Origin: Stentor roeselii
Taxonomy: Eukaryota; Ciliophora; Heterotrichea; Heterotrichida; Stentoridae
Reading direction: 5' to 3'
Assembly: GCA_006503475.1 (NCBI GenBank)
Contig: RSEH01000004.1
Span: 186,001-250,000 of the forward strand
DNA length: 64,000 bases
A program made the position numbers and the translations under genes. The stretch's first letter is position 1, and every line of letters begins with the position of its first letter. Under the pieces are notes generated by a model. That model worked only from the letters and a program-made list of their open reading frames with translations, was not told the DNA's origin and did not search any database. Shown piece by piece: positions 39,304-47,845 of this stretch.

Positions 39304-40278
39304 ATGATAAACAACAGGTTTAAACAAGAGGAAGAACTAGGAAAAGGTAGTTTTGCAACAGTTTTCAAAGGAAAAGATACAAAACTCGGTCATCCTGTTG
39401 CAATAAAATTCATTGAAATGACTTACAGTTCATTATTTTTAATCGAGTCTAAAGTTTTTACTAACGTTTCCGGCCGAGAGCATTTTCCGAGGTTGTACTG
39501 GTCAGGCGAGCATGATAAAAACTTCTACATTATCATGGAACTTATCGACAAGTCCTTATCCAACGTAATTTTAAATGAGTCTTTCGGTTTACATGAGATT
39601 TTGCAGCTAGGTCTTCAAATATTAACAGCTTTGGAAACTCTTCATCTTTTAGGATATATTCACAGAGACCTGAAACCTGATAACATTCTTTTATCAGCGA
39701 AACATGATAAGTTTTTTCTTATTGATTATGGACTCTGCAAGACTTTCATTGACTCTGCCACAAAACATCACGCGCCGATGAGGGAAGATACGGCTTTTAA
39801 AGGAAATTTGATTTTTTGCTCTAAGAACATTCTCAGTGGAATCTCTGCAAGTCGAAGGGATGACATTGAGTCCTTGTTCTTGCTCATGATTTACTTGGTG
39901 AAAAAGGAACTTCCTTGGATCAATGAAAAAAAAAACTTGGAGTGCATGATAGGAAGACGCAGCTCTGTTAACATCAATCAATTCATGCAGGGACTTCCTG
40001 CTGAAATCTTTGAAATTTTCAGCTACACCCAGACCTTAACTTATTACCAGACCCCGAACTACGCCTGGATCAGAGAAAAACTTGAAAATCTCAGAAAAAA
40101 AACATCTGAACCGTTACTTCGACTTAAAAGTTCAAAAAAAGTGAAAAGGTCTCGAACTGCTGCAAATAATAGAAGAATGACGAAAGTTTTGGAATGTGAA
40201 ACTTTAAAAATTCCTCCACCTGACTTTTCTCCTGAGTTTAGAGCGACTTTGAAGAAGTTGCGAGCGCATGTTAATTAA
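39304..40278 (+). CDS. Casein kinase 1 family protein kinase
   Basis: 324 aa. The kinase domain spans about 5-280 with GKGSFATV glycine loop, K35 in VAIKF, HRDLKPDN (Asp122) and DYG at 141-143 in place of DFG. The SRRDDIESL motif and the absence of an APE triplet identify the CK1 family. The basic tail (SSKKVKRSRTAANNRR) could be a nuclear or basal-body targeting segment. All catalytic residues are present apart from the conservative F-to-Y in DFG, so it is probably active. Convergent with PEX13 with 6 bp between stops. Confidence 0.93.
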   Translation: MINNRFKQEEELGKGSFATVFKGKDTKLGHPVAIKFIEMTYSSLFLIESKVFTNVSGREHFPRLYWSGEHDKNFYIIMELIDKSLSNVILNESFGLHEILQLGLQILTALETLHLLGYIHRDLKPDNILLSAKHDKFFLIDYGLCKTFIDSATKHHAPMREDTAFKGNLIFCSKNILSGISASRRDDIESLFLLMIYLVKKELPWINEKKNLECMIGRRSSVNINQFMQGLPAEIFEIFSYTQTLTYYQTPNYAWIREKLENLRKKTSEPLLRLKSSKKVKRSRTAANNRRMTKVLECETLKIPPPDFSPEFRATLKKLRAHVN

Positions 40279-40284
40279 GTTATT

Positions 40285-40941
40285 CTAAAAATTCTCAAAG
40301 TCATCAACGTTTTCTCCGGGTTTGGCGAATTCGTTCCAACAAAACATTACAGCGAGCCAGACTAGGTAACATATGGCCAGGTTTAAGATGATCTTCTTGA
40401 AACTTAGTCTGTCTTTGTTTTGAGGTTTTTCACCTCGGCCTAGGAGATATAGTAAGTATTGCCAGAAGTATTGGATTTTGTCGTGAAGCATTTTTTGAAG
40501 TGCGAAAAGTCCTCCGGCGCCCCAGGCTTTGATTCTGAGAAGGGTTTCCCAGAACATGCGCATAGAGTTCATGCTATGTTCAATAGTTTCAGCAGTGAAG
40601 CACAAAGAGTTAACCATCATAGAAAATCGTTCAATTGCCATCATTCCCCGTGAGCTGTTGCCATATCCTCCATACCCCATGCCATATCCTCCATAGCCTC
40701 CATAGCCCATTCCCCCGCCGTATCCCATTCCGCCATATCCCATGCCCATTCCCATTCCATATCCCATCATCCCAGGCCTCATCGAGTAGTTCATCGGCCT
40801 TCTATAAGAACTCGAGTTCAAAGCTGAATCACTATTCGCAACATTTGCCGTCACTGCAGGTTGAGACACTGCCGCACTTGTTGAAGGACTCAAGGCAGTC
40901 GAACTTCTTGCAAGTTCCCAAGGTTTAGGAGGAGCAGTCAT
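40285..40941 (-). CDS. PEX13: Peroxin 13, SH3-less
   Basis: 218 aa. It starts with the PEX13 signature PPKPWE, followed by a Ser/Ala-rich linker and a Gly-Tyr-Met-rich tract (GYGMGMGMGYGGMGYGG) at about 60-100. An amphipathic/hydrophobic block (about 105-165) with FWQYLLYLLGRG and a membrane helix (LAICYLVWLAVMFCW) follow. The C-terminal SH3 domain of yeast and animal PEX13 is absent, as in plant and trypanosome forms. PEX13 builds the import pore of the peroxisomal membrane; the YG-rich region forms the selective phase. Its presence implies functional peroxisomes. Convergent with CK1. Confidence 0.85.
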   Translation of the reverse strand: MTAPPKPWELARSSTALSPSTSAAVSQPAVTANVANSDSALNSSSYRRPMNYSMRPGMMGYGMGMGMGYGGMGYGGGMGYGGYGGYGMGYGGYGNSSRGMMAIERFSMMVNSLCFTAETIEHSMNSMRMFWETLLRIKAWGAGGLFALQKMLHDKIQYFWQYLLYLLGRGEKPQNKDRLSFKKIILNLAICYLVWLAVMFCWNEFAKPGENVDDFENF

Positions 40942-40976
40942 GGAAATAATAAAAAACTAAAACCTTAAATTATTTA

Positions 40977-42272
40977 TTATTCTTCTTTTTTATATATTTT
41001 TTCAAGCTTTTCACTTAAACTCTGAAAAGTCGTTCCTAGTTCAAAAGCGAGTTCTTTGACATTCGCTTTGTTGAAACTTCTGAAGTCCTGACATTCACTC
41101 ATCACAAACTTGAGATTTTCACAGAGGATTCCCAGTTGTTTATCGAAAGAAGTGTCTTTAGACCCGACGACACTAAGATCAAGAAGTTCCTTTAAAGTGA
41201 CATCAGGTCCTACGAACTCTTCAGTCCTGAACCATTCATGTCCGATGAGATCCTGAACCTTAAATCGTGATTCCGGGTCATATTTAGTCGCTCCACACAA
41301 GAAAGAGCAGAATTCTTTCGAAAATCGTGGCAAGTAAGGCATTTCAGAAGAGATAATCGCAGTATGAAACAAGCAGCACTCGCCTTTAAGCCCTGAAAGT
41401 TCTGCGAGCCAATCCCCTCCAACACTGGCATTTAAAAGAGTATATCCCAAGTCATAAACATCGTCTTCAAGGGTAGCTGGGCGAGTTCTTCCTTCTTCTT
41501 TAACAAGAAGCCGAGAGCTCAAAGCAAGGCTAAGTTTAGTTTTCCCATCACGAGTGAAAAGCACATGTGAAAGGTCAAGTCCTCCATAAGCTCCTGATTT
41601 TTTATGAAAATAACTAAGTGCAGCAAGGATTCTTTTCGTGACACTTCTAAGAACTTTTTCAGGAATCGCTCCAATTGACTCACAAAGGCGGAATAAAGAG
41701 TCGCCAGGCATGTACTCCATGATAATAGTAACGCAACCTTCAGGGGTATTCCAGAAACTTGAACAAACCTCGACTAAATACCGCGAGCCTTTCTGAATAC
41801 CTTGCCAGGACTTAAGCGTCTCAATCATTTTCTGCCTTACTAAAATAGTTCCCACTGGAAACTCTTTATTCGCGAACATTTTTAAAGTCGGCGCGTGTAA
41901 AGCCTTCCTCACAGTTCCACCTCTTAAAGAAGTTGAACGCATCACGCCCAGGGTGACCATTTCTTCTAATCGCAAAATTGACTGGACAAGCATCTCACTG
42001 CCCAGGGTCAATGCAGGGTTGGTTATTTTAGGAAAATTCGCGAGTTTGTTTATCACCTTGCGAAGAGCTGTGCTTTCTGGAGAGACTTGCTTTATCGGGG
42101 AAAGAAGCTTTTTCACGTTTTTAAACTCGTTCATTGCTGTCAGGTCTGAATGATCTTGCAACTTTTTGTGGGTTAAATGCTTTGGCTGTGAAAATGCTTT
42201 TGGAAGACGACTGGAAATTATTGGCTTTCCGATTGACATGGATGCTCTTGGCTCTTCTTCTTTTAGGATCAT
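40977..42272 (-). CDS. STE7/MAPKK-like pseudokinase
   Basis: 431 aa. Residues about 92-355 align with the kinase fold in MAPKK style: VQSILRLEEMVTLGVMRSTS as glycine-loop region, TLKMFANKEF where VAIK should be, hinge VTIIMEYMPGDSLFRL, helix RILAALSYFHKKSGAYGGLD for the catalytic loop and TKLSLALS for DFG. The HRD aspartate, the DFG aspartate and the VAIK lysine are all lost, so no phosphotransfer is expected. The C-terminal 90 residues (MSECQDFRSFNKANVKELAF) are helical. It likely acts as scaffold or allosteric partner of an active kinase. It sits 35 bp upstream of the PEX13 ATG on the same strand. Confidence 0.7.
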   Translation of the reverse strand: MILKEEEPRASMSIGKPIISSRLPKAFSQPKHLTHKKLQDHSDLTAMNEFKNVKKLLSPIKQVSPESTALRKVINKLANFPKITNPALTLGSEMLVQSILRLEEMVTLGVMRSTSLRGGTVRKALHAPTLKMFANKEFPVGTILVRQKMIETLKSWQGIQKGSRYLVEVCSSFWNTPEGCVTIIMEYMPGDSLFRLCESIGAIPEKVLRSVTKRILAALSYFHKKSGAYGGLDLSHVLFTRDGKTKLSLALSSRLLVKEEGRTRPATLEDDVYDLGYTLLNASVGGDWLAELSGLKGECCLFHTAIISSEMPYLPRFSKEFCSFLCGATKYDPESRFKVQDLIGHEWFRTEEFVGPDVTLKELLDLSVVGSKDTSFDKQLGILCENLKFVMSECQDFRSFNKANVKELAFELGTTFQSLSEKLEKIYKKEE

Positions 42273-42648
42273 CTTTATTTGGCAGTTCGGGATTGACTGG
42301 ATTTTTTAAATTTTTAATTGGAGGGGTTTGGGAGAGATTTGAAGTGGTTGGAGATGGGATTAGAGTGATTTGGCAAATGGGGAGAAGATTGATGAAGGTT
42401 GAATATTTGGAGATGAGGAGGATTTTTGATGGTGGGTTTAGATGGGTTTATTGGAGGTTTAGAAGATCTTTGAAGGTTTTAGTTTTATTTTGAGGGAGTA
42501 GTTTTAAGTGGATTTTAAAATTTATAGGTTTTCGTTTTTGAAGATATTTATTGAATAATGATGGCAAGTAGCTTGGGGCAATAAATCTCATCATGAAGTA
42601 AGTTGTTTTAGTAGTAAAGGTGCAAATTGGATTAAGGTATACTTATAA
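42273..42648. other. Divergent intergenic region
   Basis: No coding signal seen. The left 220 bp are G/T-rich on plus, hence C/A-rich in the sense of the pseudokinase gene, the usual 5'-flank skew. An ATTAAGGTATACTTATAAATG leader precedes the plus-strand gene. Confidence 0.5.
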
Positions 42649-42954
42649 ATGGAAGTATTAAGAGTAGTACTCAATGCAGTCAAACCAAGTAACGCTTGGA
42701 GCAAGTTAAAATTTTACTCTTTGTTCGGAGTAGTAGGAGTATCGTCACTATCCTTTTGTTTCTCAGTGTATCAAAACTACGTCAATGAACCATACCGACT
42801 TACTGTGTGTAGGGATCACTATACCCTCGTCAAAAAATTAGAAGCTTACAGTAATTCTTACTCCGAAATGCAAACGAAGCAATATATATATAGCTATATC
42901 GAGTGTTTAGAAAATGCTAAGTCTGGCAAGACGATAAAACCTCCATATCAATAG
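42649..42954 (+). CDS. Small single-pass membrane protein, function unknown
   Basis: 101 aa. One membrane helix at about 24-41 (YSLFGVVGVSSLSFCFSVY), preceded by a basic amphipathic N-terminus that could be a mitochondrial targeting or anchor segment, and followed by a soluble helical part with two cysteines. The overall plan (short N-terminus, one helix, C-terminal helical domain) resembles small mitochondrial inner-membrane or ER proteins. No family was recognised. Confidence 0.62.
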   Translation: MEVLRVVLNAVKPSNAWSKLKFYSLFGVVGVSSLSFCFSVYQNYVNEPYRLTVCRDHYTLVKKLEAYSNSYSEMQTKQYIYSYIECLENAKSGKTIKPPYQ

Positions 42955-43356
42955 TTAGTTAATAACTTTAAAACCAGTCAGTCTTTAAGTCAACAAGATC
43001 ACTCAAGAAATGCAAGGCAATCAAGAAATTTAAAGGTTTAAATTAACAGAACCTGTTCATCAATAGTTTATTCGTGAATCTTAATGATTATTCGTAAGGT
43101 CTTAGAAATTAACCCGCTATTATTTAAGTTATTTCTTAGAAAATCTTTAACCTCTTGTAATTTTAGATTACTTGTCTAATAACCAACTAAATTAATCCTA
43201 AAAAAAACTTTTTCACAATTCTTCATTCTTCAAATAACAAAAAATCTTCATTTAACTCGAAAAAAATTCATCAACCCTAACTTTCACTAAAATCTTTAAA
43301 CCTTCTAATAATTTTCTTGATCCTTCCCCAACACCCTGTCCAAAGCCATATTTTTT
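42955..43356. other. Intergenic region
   Basis: AT-rich with no coding signal. The last 150 bp are G-poor and C/A-rich, the 5' flank of the following plus-strand gene. Confidence 0.5.
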
Positions 43357-45270
43357 ATGCAGGATCCTGAGGACAGCATAGATCAATCAACTCTTCTAAC
43401 CTTTCAAGAAGAAAGACAATGGCTCCGAAGCTATTCCGACCAGCTTCAGAATTTTTCGTCAAATCTTTCACACCCTCAGCCATTAGAGTCATTCCAAATG
43501 TTTTCGAATCCTTTCGAAAGCCTTGCAAAAAGTCTTCAACAGGAAGTGGATTCGTTGAAAGAAGAGCTGAATTTGAAACAATTGAAACTAGAAGACTTGA
43601 GCGTTAAACTGATAAACGAAGAGATTTTTCAAGATAGTTGGAAAAAATTGCTAGAAAAAGAAACTGAGTCGATTCGGGTGAAGATGTTGCAGCAAGAGGC
43701 TTTAATTGAAGAATTGCGTTTAAAGGTCACTCAACTGACGCAAGAGGAGAAAAACAAGGACCATGAAAACGAAGTCAGTTGTTTAAACACGAAGATAGTC
43801 CTGATGACTGATGAGTTTAAAGCTTTAGAAGCTGTTATAAGAGAAAAGGACAAAGAAATCTCTATTCTTAATGAAAAAATCGAGCAGGTTGAAGCGGAAA
43901 AATGCAAAGCATTGAGTTTATTCTCCATGAAAGAGCAGAGAATCCGAGAGGAAATCGAGAGTTCTTACTCGTTTGTTGATTTGACACAGCAGGTGGACTA
44001 CTACTCGAAGAAGATGAAAGAGTTCCAACATTTGTACTTAGAGCAGAAGTCCTACGAGGATAAAATTTTACAGGTCCTCGCCCGTAATAGAGAACTCGAA
44101 GCTTTAAATGACAGTCAAGGCCATCAACTATCTCAAGCCTTAACCGCCTTTTCCCATTTAAAGCAAGACTACGAGCTGATCACCATCAAGCATAAGTCCC
44201 TCAATCAACTCAACTCATCACTTTCAGCAGCTCTTGACAAAGAAGTCAAAACAACTCAACAACTTTCTTTGGAAAAGTCTCTTCTTCAAAGCCAAGTCTC
44301 AAGTTTTCTTAAAGCAACAAGTTCTGGAATTTTTTCTTTTAACTCTGCTGAAGAACTCATCATTCAAAACACTAGGATTAACTCGAAACTCGCTGAAAAT
44401 GAAAAGATTATCAAGGAACTTAAAGAGAAAAACTTTGAATTGATCAGACGCTTGGAAACTTTTGAACACCCGAAAGATGTTCCTTTTATTGAAAATGAAG
44501 AAATTCCTGAAATTTCTAATGATTTTGAAGGCTCTCGAGAAAAATTTATTGAAAACTTGGCTGTTAAAAACTTGAAACTTCTTGAAGAAAATGAGTATTT
44601 GATGCAAAGACAAAAACTTTCTGAGCTGAAAGAACGGGAAACAGCGAATTTGATTGAAGAACTTCAAGAAACAGTGAAAAATTTAGAGCAAAAATTAGAA
44701 AACTGCCAAATTATTGACTTTACTAGGATTGATCATGAACGATATGAAAAAGAAATCAGAGAACTTGAAGGAAATTTAGAGGCAAATCAAGGGATTGTTG
44801 AGGATTTGAAGAAGGTATCGAAGAAAATGAAGGAAAACTTTGAAGAGGTTGATGGAAGGTTGCAGGAAAAGGAATATCAACAGGTTTGTTCTTTGGTGGA
44901 ATGGAAAAATACTCAAGATGAATTAATTCGCAAAATTGAGGGCTTGGAAATTGAAGGAATTAATTTGAGAAAGCTTTTGAAGGAACTTGAACTTAGGTCT
45001 GAAGGCCAGATCTCTGCAAATTTAATCGAAATGGAAATTATTAGGGGCAGGAATCAGAAACTTGAAGCAGATTATCTGGATCTGCAAAGTAAGAATATTT
45101 TGAATGAAATTAGTTTACAGGAAACTGTTAATCAGCTAAAAAATGAACTGCAGGATGAAAGGATGAAAAAAAGTGAAAAGGAACATTTGAAGGAGAGCTT
45201 GGGAAAAATAACGTATTTGGTTTATAAAGCACTTAAACGTCCGAATGACTTTGAAGATGCTCGTGGATAA
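43357..45270 (+). CDS. Long coiled-coil protein
   Basis: 637 aa. After a short head (1-60) the chain is an almost continuous coiled coil rich in Glu, Lys and Leu, with breaks near residues 310-330 (SSGIFSFNSAEE) and 375-400. No kinesin, SMC or myosin head is present. Such proteins in ciliates are usually cortical, basal-body or Golgi scaffolds. The family is not recognised. Its stop lies 29 bp from the stop of the convergent kinase-like gene. Confidence 0.8.
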   Translation: MQDPEDSIDQSTLLTFQEERQWLRSYSDQLQNFSSNLSHPQPLESFQMFSNPFESLAKSLQQEVDSLKEELNLKQLKLEDLSVKLINEEIFQDSWKKLLEKETESIRVKMLQQEALIEELRLKVTQLTQEEKNKDHENEVSCLNTKIVLMTDEFKALEAVIREKDKEISILNEKIEQVEAEKCKALSLFSMKEQRIREEIESSYSFVDLTQQVDYYSKKMKEFQHLYLEQKSYEDKILQVLARNRELEALNDSQGHQLSQALTAFSHLKQDYELITIKHKSLNQLNSSLSAALDKEVKTTQQLSLEKSLLQSQVSSFLKATSSGIFSFNSAEELIIQNTRINSKLAENEKIIKELKEKNFELIRRLETFEHPKDVPFIENEEIPEISNDFEGSREKFIENLAVKNLKLLEENEYLMQRQKLSELKERETANLIEELQETVKNLEQKLENCQIIDFTRIDHERYEKEIRELEGNLEANQGIVEDLKKVSKKMKENFEEVDGRLQEKEYQQVCSLVEWKNTQDELIRKIEGLEIEGINLRKLLKELELRSEGQISANLIEMEIIRGRNQKLEADYLDLQSKNILNEISLQETVNQLKNELQDERMKKSEKEHLKESLGKITYLVYKALKRPNDFEDARG

Positions 45271-45299
45271 GATTAACAATATTTAATCATTAGCTTACT

Positions 45300-46919
45300 C
45301 TAAATACCAGATTTAAATGAAAAGTTGGAATCAGTTTCTGAGACTGGGGTATCACACAAGATATCTCCAAACAAAATCGAAGTTTGACTCATTTTATCAA
45401 GTAATTCTGACAATTTCGTTCTTCGATCCCAACCTTCATTCCTAAATATAATTGTTCTCTTAAAAATCGTAGCCAAGCTCCATAACTGCAGAGTTTCAAT
45501 ATGATAAACCTCTCCATCACAACCCACTCCTATTTTTTCCAGCCAATGTGAGCAATTCATAAATTTTTCAATAAGCCAAGAGCCCTGAATCGCATCAAAT
45601 CTAAAACTTTCAGAAGTTTTAATTTTTTTAAAGTCCACAAAATAAATTTTCGTTTGTTCTTCATTGACAGCTAAATTATTTTCTAATAAAATAGGAACAA
45701 AAAGCTTTTGATTATTCATAAGTTTCAGAGTTTCTATCAACCTGCCTATTGAATGATAGATCAAATCCTCACTGACACAGATATTTTTATATAATTCGAA
45801 TTTCTCGAAAAAGAGTTTTAAGACGTTTGAAGTAAAAGGATTTGACTCTTTTTTATATCTTCTCCTGTTTTTTGCAATTGAAATCAGATCTTCATGTGAG
45901 TAGCAAATTCCGTGAATTTTAGGCAAGGCTAAATTGCACTCTTGTTCATCTTCTGTCAATTTAAAAATGTTGTATTCTTTTGAACTTAATTTAATGAATC
46001 GAGTTACTTTTAAGATTGAATTGATTTTATTGTTAGTGATAACTTTGAAGAAATATTTTATGCTTTTTTGTGCTACTTTTTCTTGATTCATCAAACTGTG
46101 AATGGAGTAGTTTTCGAAGTTTTTGATAAATTTGATTTCGGGTATTTTGTACCTGTGGAAAGTGAATTTTTGATAAGTGTATTGAATTTCATCAATCATT
46201 TCTTCCTGGCTTTTTAATTCATTTTCAATCATTTTATTCAAGCCAATATCATCAAATTTCAGTAAAGATAAAATTCTTCTTAATTTTTTTTTCCAGTTTT
46301 GATTCGCTTTCTGATTTTTTATAAAGTTTTCTGAGGCTTTTTTGTATCTTTTATTGAACTCCAGGAATTCTAACTGAAAATTAGACAAAATACAGTTTCT
46401 GAAAGATGTTATTAACTTTCTGCATATTAATTGATTTAGTTCTTCGTAGTTGTGGTTTAGGATGTCTTTTATATCGTAAATAGCATCTCCTAATTTCAGG
46501 AGATATTGAATGTCATAGTTTTCAGCAGGATTGTCGTAACTTTGAGCAGCATTTCTCAATGTTACTAAAGACTTTTCATAGAGAAGTTGCGTTGATTTTT
46601 CATAACCATGTGAATAGCAAATAAAACTCAAGCTCTCGAAGAAATCTTGAAATTCATCTGGGCGCAGCGTTGTTCTTGATTGATCCAGGGTAAACATTGC
46701 AAGAATGACAGATTGTACTATAATCGCTAGATTTTCGATGATATTTTTTGAGTGATACATATCTTCGAAACTGTTTAAATGATCTTTTAGATTCGCTATA
46801 CTCATTTTCTTCAGACATTCAAGAAAATTCATGATATCTTGATATTTTTCGTAATCTGAAAACGATTTAATGAACTTTTTTGTCAGAAACCTGCAGACAC
46901 TTCCAATTGTATCTCTCAT
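45300..46919 (-). CDS. Kinase-like protein with degenerate C-terminal domain
   Basis: 539 aa from ATG 46919. An upstream in-frame ATG (47054) would overlap the divergent cyclophilin gene and is rejected. The N-terminal 270 residues are helical. From about residue 285 the order resembles a kinase C-lobe: FVPILLENNLAVNEEQTKIY where HRD..N should be, FVDFKKIK where DFG should be, then IQGSWLIEKF and LQLWSLATIFKRT like the DxWSLG helix. The catalytic Asp of HRD is absent. It is like the gene at 27.3-28.8 kb in lay-out (helical half plus decayed kinase fold), which may mark a lineage-specific family. Divergent start 27 bp from the cyclophilin. Confidence 0.55.
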   Translation of the reverse strand: MRDTIGSVCRFLTKKFIKSFSDYEKYQDIMNFLECLKKMSIANLKDHLNSFEDMYHSKNIIENLAIIVQSVILAMFTLDQSRTTLRPDEFQDFFESLSFICYSHGYEKSTQLLYEKSLVTLRNAAQSYDNPAENYDIQYLLKLGDAIYDIKDILNHNYEELNQLICRKLITSFRNCILSNFQLEFLEFNKRYKKASENFIKNQKANQNWKKKLRRILSLLKFDDIGLNKMIENELKSQEEMIDEIQYTYQKFTFHRYKIPEIKFIKNFENYSIHSLMNQEKVAQKSIKYFFKVITNNKINSILKVTRFIKLSSKEYNIFKLTEDEQECNLALPKIHGICYSHEDLISIAKNRRRYKKESNPFTSNVLKLFFEKFELYKNICVSEDLIYHSIGRLIETLKLMNNQKLFVPILLENNLAVNEEQTKIYFVDFKKIKTSESFRFDAIQGSWLIEKFMNCSHWLEKIGVGCDGEVYHIETLQLWSLATIFKRTIIFRNEGWDRRTKLSELLDKMSQTSILFGDILCDTPVSETDSNFSFKSGI

Positions 46920-46946
46920 TATTATTCTATATATCCAGAGATTTTC

Positions 46947-47837
46947 ATGATCGAAAGATTCATTCCTAACATAATGGAACCGCCAAGTCAAATCTTGGGT
47001 CAAGGCACATCGCCTGACTGGTACTTTTTGAAATCCTTCTGCAAGTCTAATCAAATCCCAATCAAAACCTCTTTATTTTTCTTAGATGACTGGATTTCAG
47101 TTCAAAAGTTGCATCTAAACAAGTCCTCACCAGAGATAAAGTTCATCTTTTACCATCAAAACGAAAAATACACAAATTTCACCTTTCCAGTTCCAGTCTT
47201 TACCTGTAAAACTCCTCCAGTAAAGCGATTTCTCTTGAAATCCCTTCACAAGAAGTACATTGAATGGGAAATTTCACTGACAGGTTCAATTGAAAGAGTT
47301 TTAATCGAACTTGACTTCAAGTCCTGCCCAAGAACCTCCGAAAACTTTTGGCAAATTAGTACAAATCATCCTTTTCTGTCATATGTCAATTCAAGTTTTC
47401 ATCGAAGTGTGAAAAGTTGTTTTATTGAAGGTGGGATGATTGAAGGTGAGACTCATTCAATATATGGGGATTACTTCCCTGATGAAAATTTTAATTATCG
47501 ACATTCAGAGGCTGGAGTGATTGGAATGGTCAAGTCGGCCTCTGGAATGAACGGCACTCGATTTTATATCACTTTGAGGCCTATCGCTTATTTTGATGGA
47601 AAACTCGTTGCTTTTGGAAAGGTGGTCGAAGGCATTGATGTTATCAGGAAAATTGCTGGGTTAACTACTTCTAATCAAGTCATTGTCCCCCAGGTGGTCA
47701 TTGTGAAAAGTCAGGAGTTTTTGAGTAAAAGAGAAAATGTGGAGGAAATGAGGAAAACTGGAGGTTTTGAAAACTTTGATAAGAGAAAATCGACAGGTTT
47801 TCGAGAACTTGCCAATGAATTATTAAAATTTGTTTAA
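46947..47837 (+). CDS. Cyclophilin-fold protein, PPIL6-like
   Basis: 296 aa; an ATG at 46974 is an alternative start. The first 90 residues are unique. Residues about 100-262 form a cyclophilin domain: FHRSVKSCFIEGG, YFPDENFNYRHSEAGVIGMV, NGTRFYITLRP and DGKLVAFGKVVEGIDVIRKI. The catalytic Arg (FHR) and NGTRFYI are kept, but Gln of F-x-x-Q-G-G is Glu and the cyclosporin-binding Trp is replaced, so isomerase activity is doubtful. The N-terminal extension plus this sequence style resembles PPIL6, a cilia-associated cyclophilin of multiciliated cells. Convergent with the guanylyl cyclase gene 8 bp away. Confidence 0.82.
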   Translation: MIERFIPNIMEPPSQILGQGTSPDWYFLKSFCKSNQIPIKTSLFFLDDWISVQKLHLNKSSPEIKFIFYHQNEKYTNFTFPVPVFTCKTPPVKRFLLKSLHKKYIEWEISLTGSIERVLIELDFKSCPRTSENFWQISTNHPFLSYVNSSFHRSVKSCFIEGGMIEGETHSIYGDYFPDENFNYRHSEAGVIGMVKSASGMNGTRFYITLRPIAYFDGKLVAFGKVVEGIDVIRKIAGLTTSNQVIVPQVVIVKSQEFLSKRENVEEMRKTGGFENFDKRKSTGFRELANELLKFV

Positions 47838-47845
47838 AGTCTATG

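Noticed and set aside
42134-42493. 119-codon plus-strand frame rich in Leu, Trp and Arg
   Set aside because: Half is antisense to the pseudokinase; the rest is the G/T-rich flank, which gives Gly/Trp/Arg-rich translation by composition alone.
10953-42645. Exact 13-mer GATTAAGGTATAC at about 10953 and about 42633
   Set aside because: At this AT content many 13-mers repeat by chance in 64 kb; the two sites are in different contexts (a 3' flank and a 5' flank).
46920-47054. N-terminal extension of the kinase-like gene to ATG 47054
   Set aside because: It overlaps the cyclophilin coding region head-on; the Met at 46919 leaves a 27-bp spacer like other pairs here.
47206-47220. Candidate 15-nt intron GTAAAACTCCTCCAG in the cyclophilin gene
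   Set aside because: It lacks A at position 10 and ends CAG, unlike the five supported introns, and the frame is open through it.
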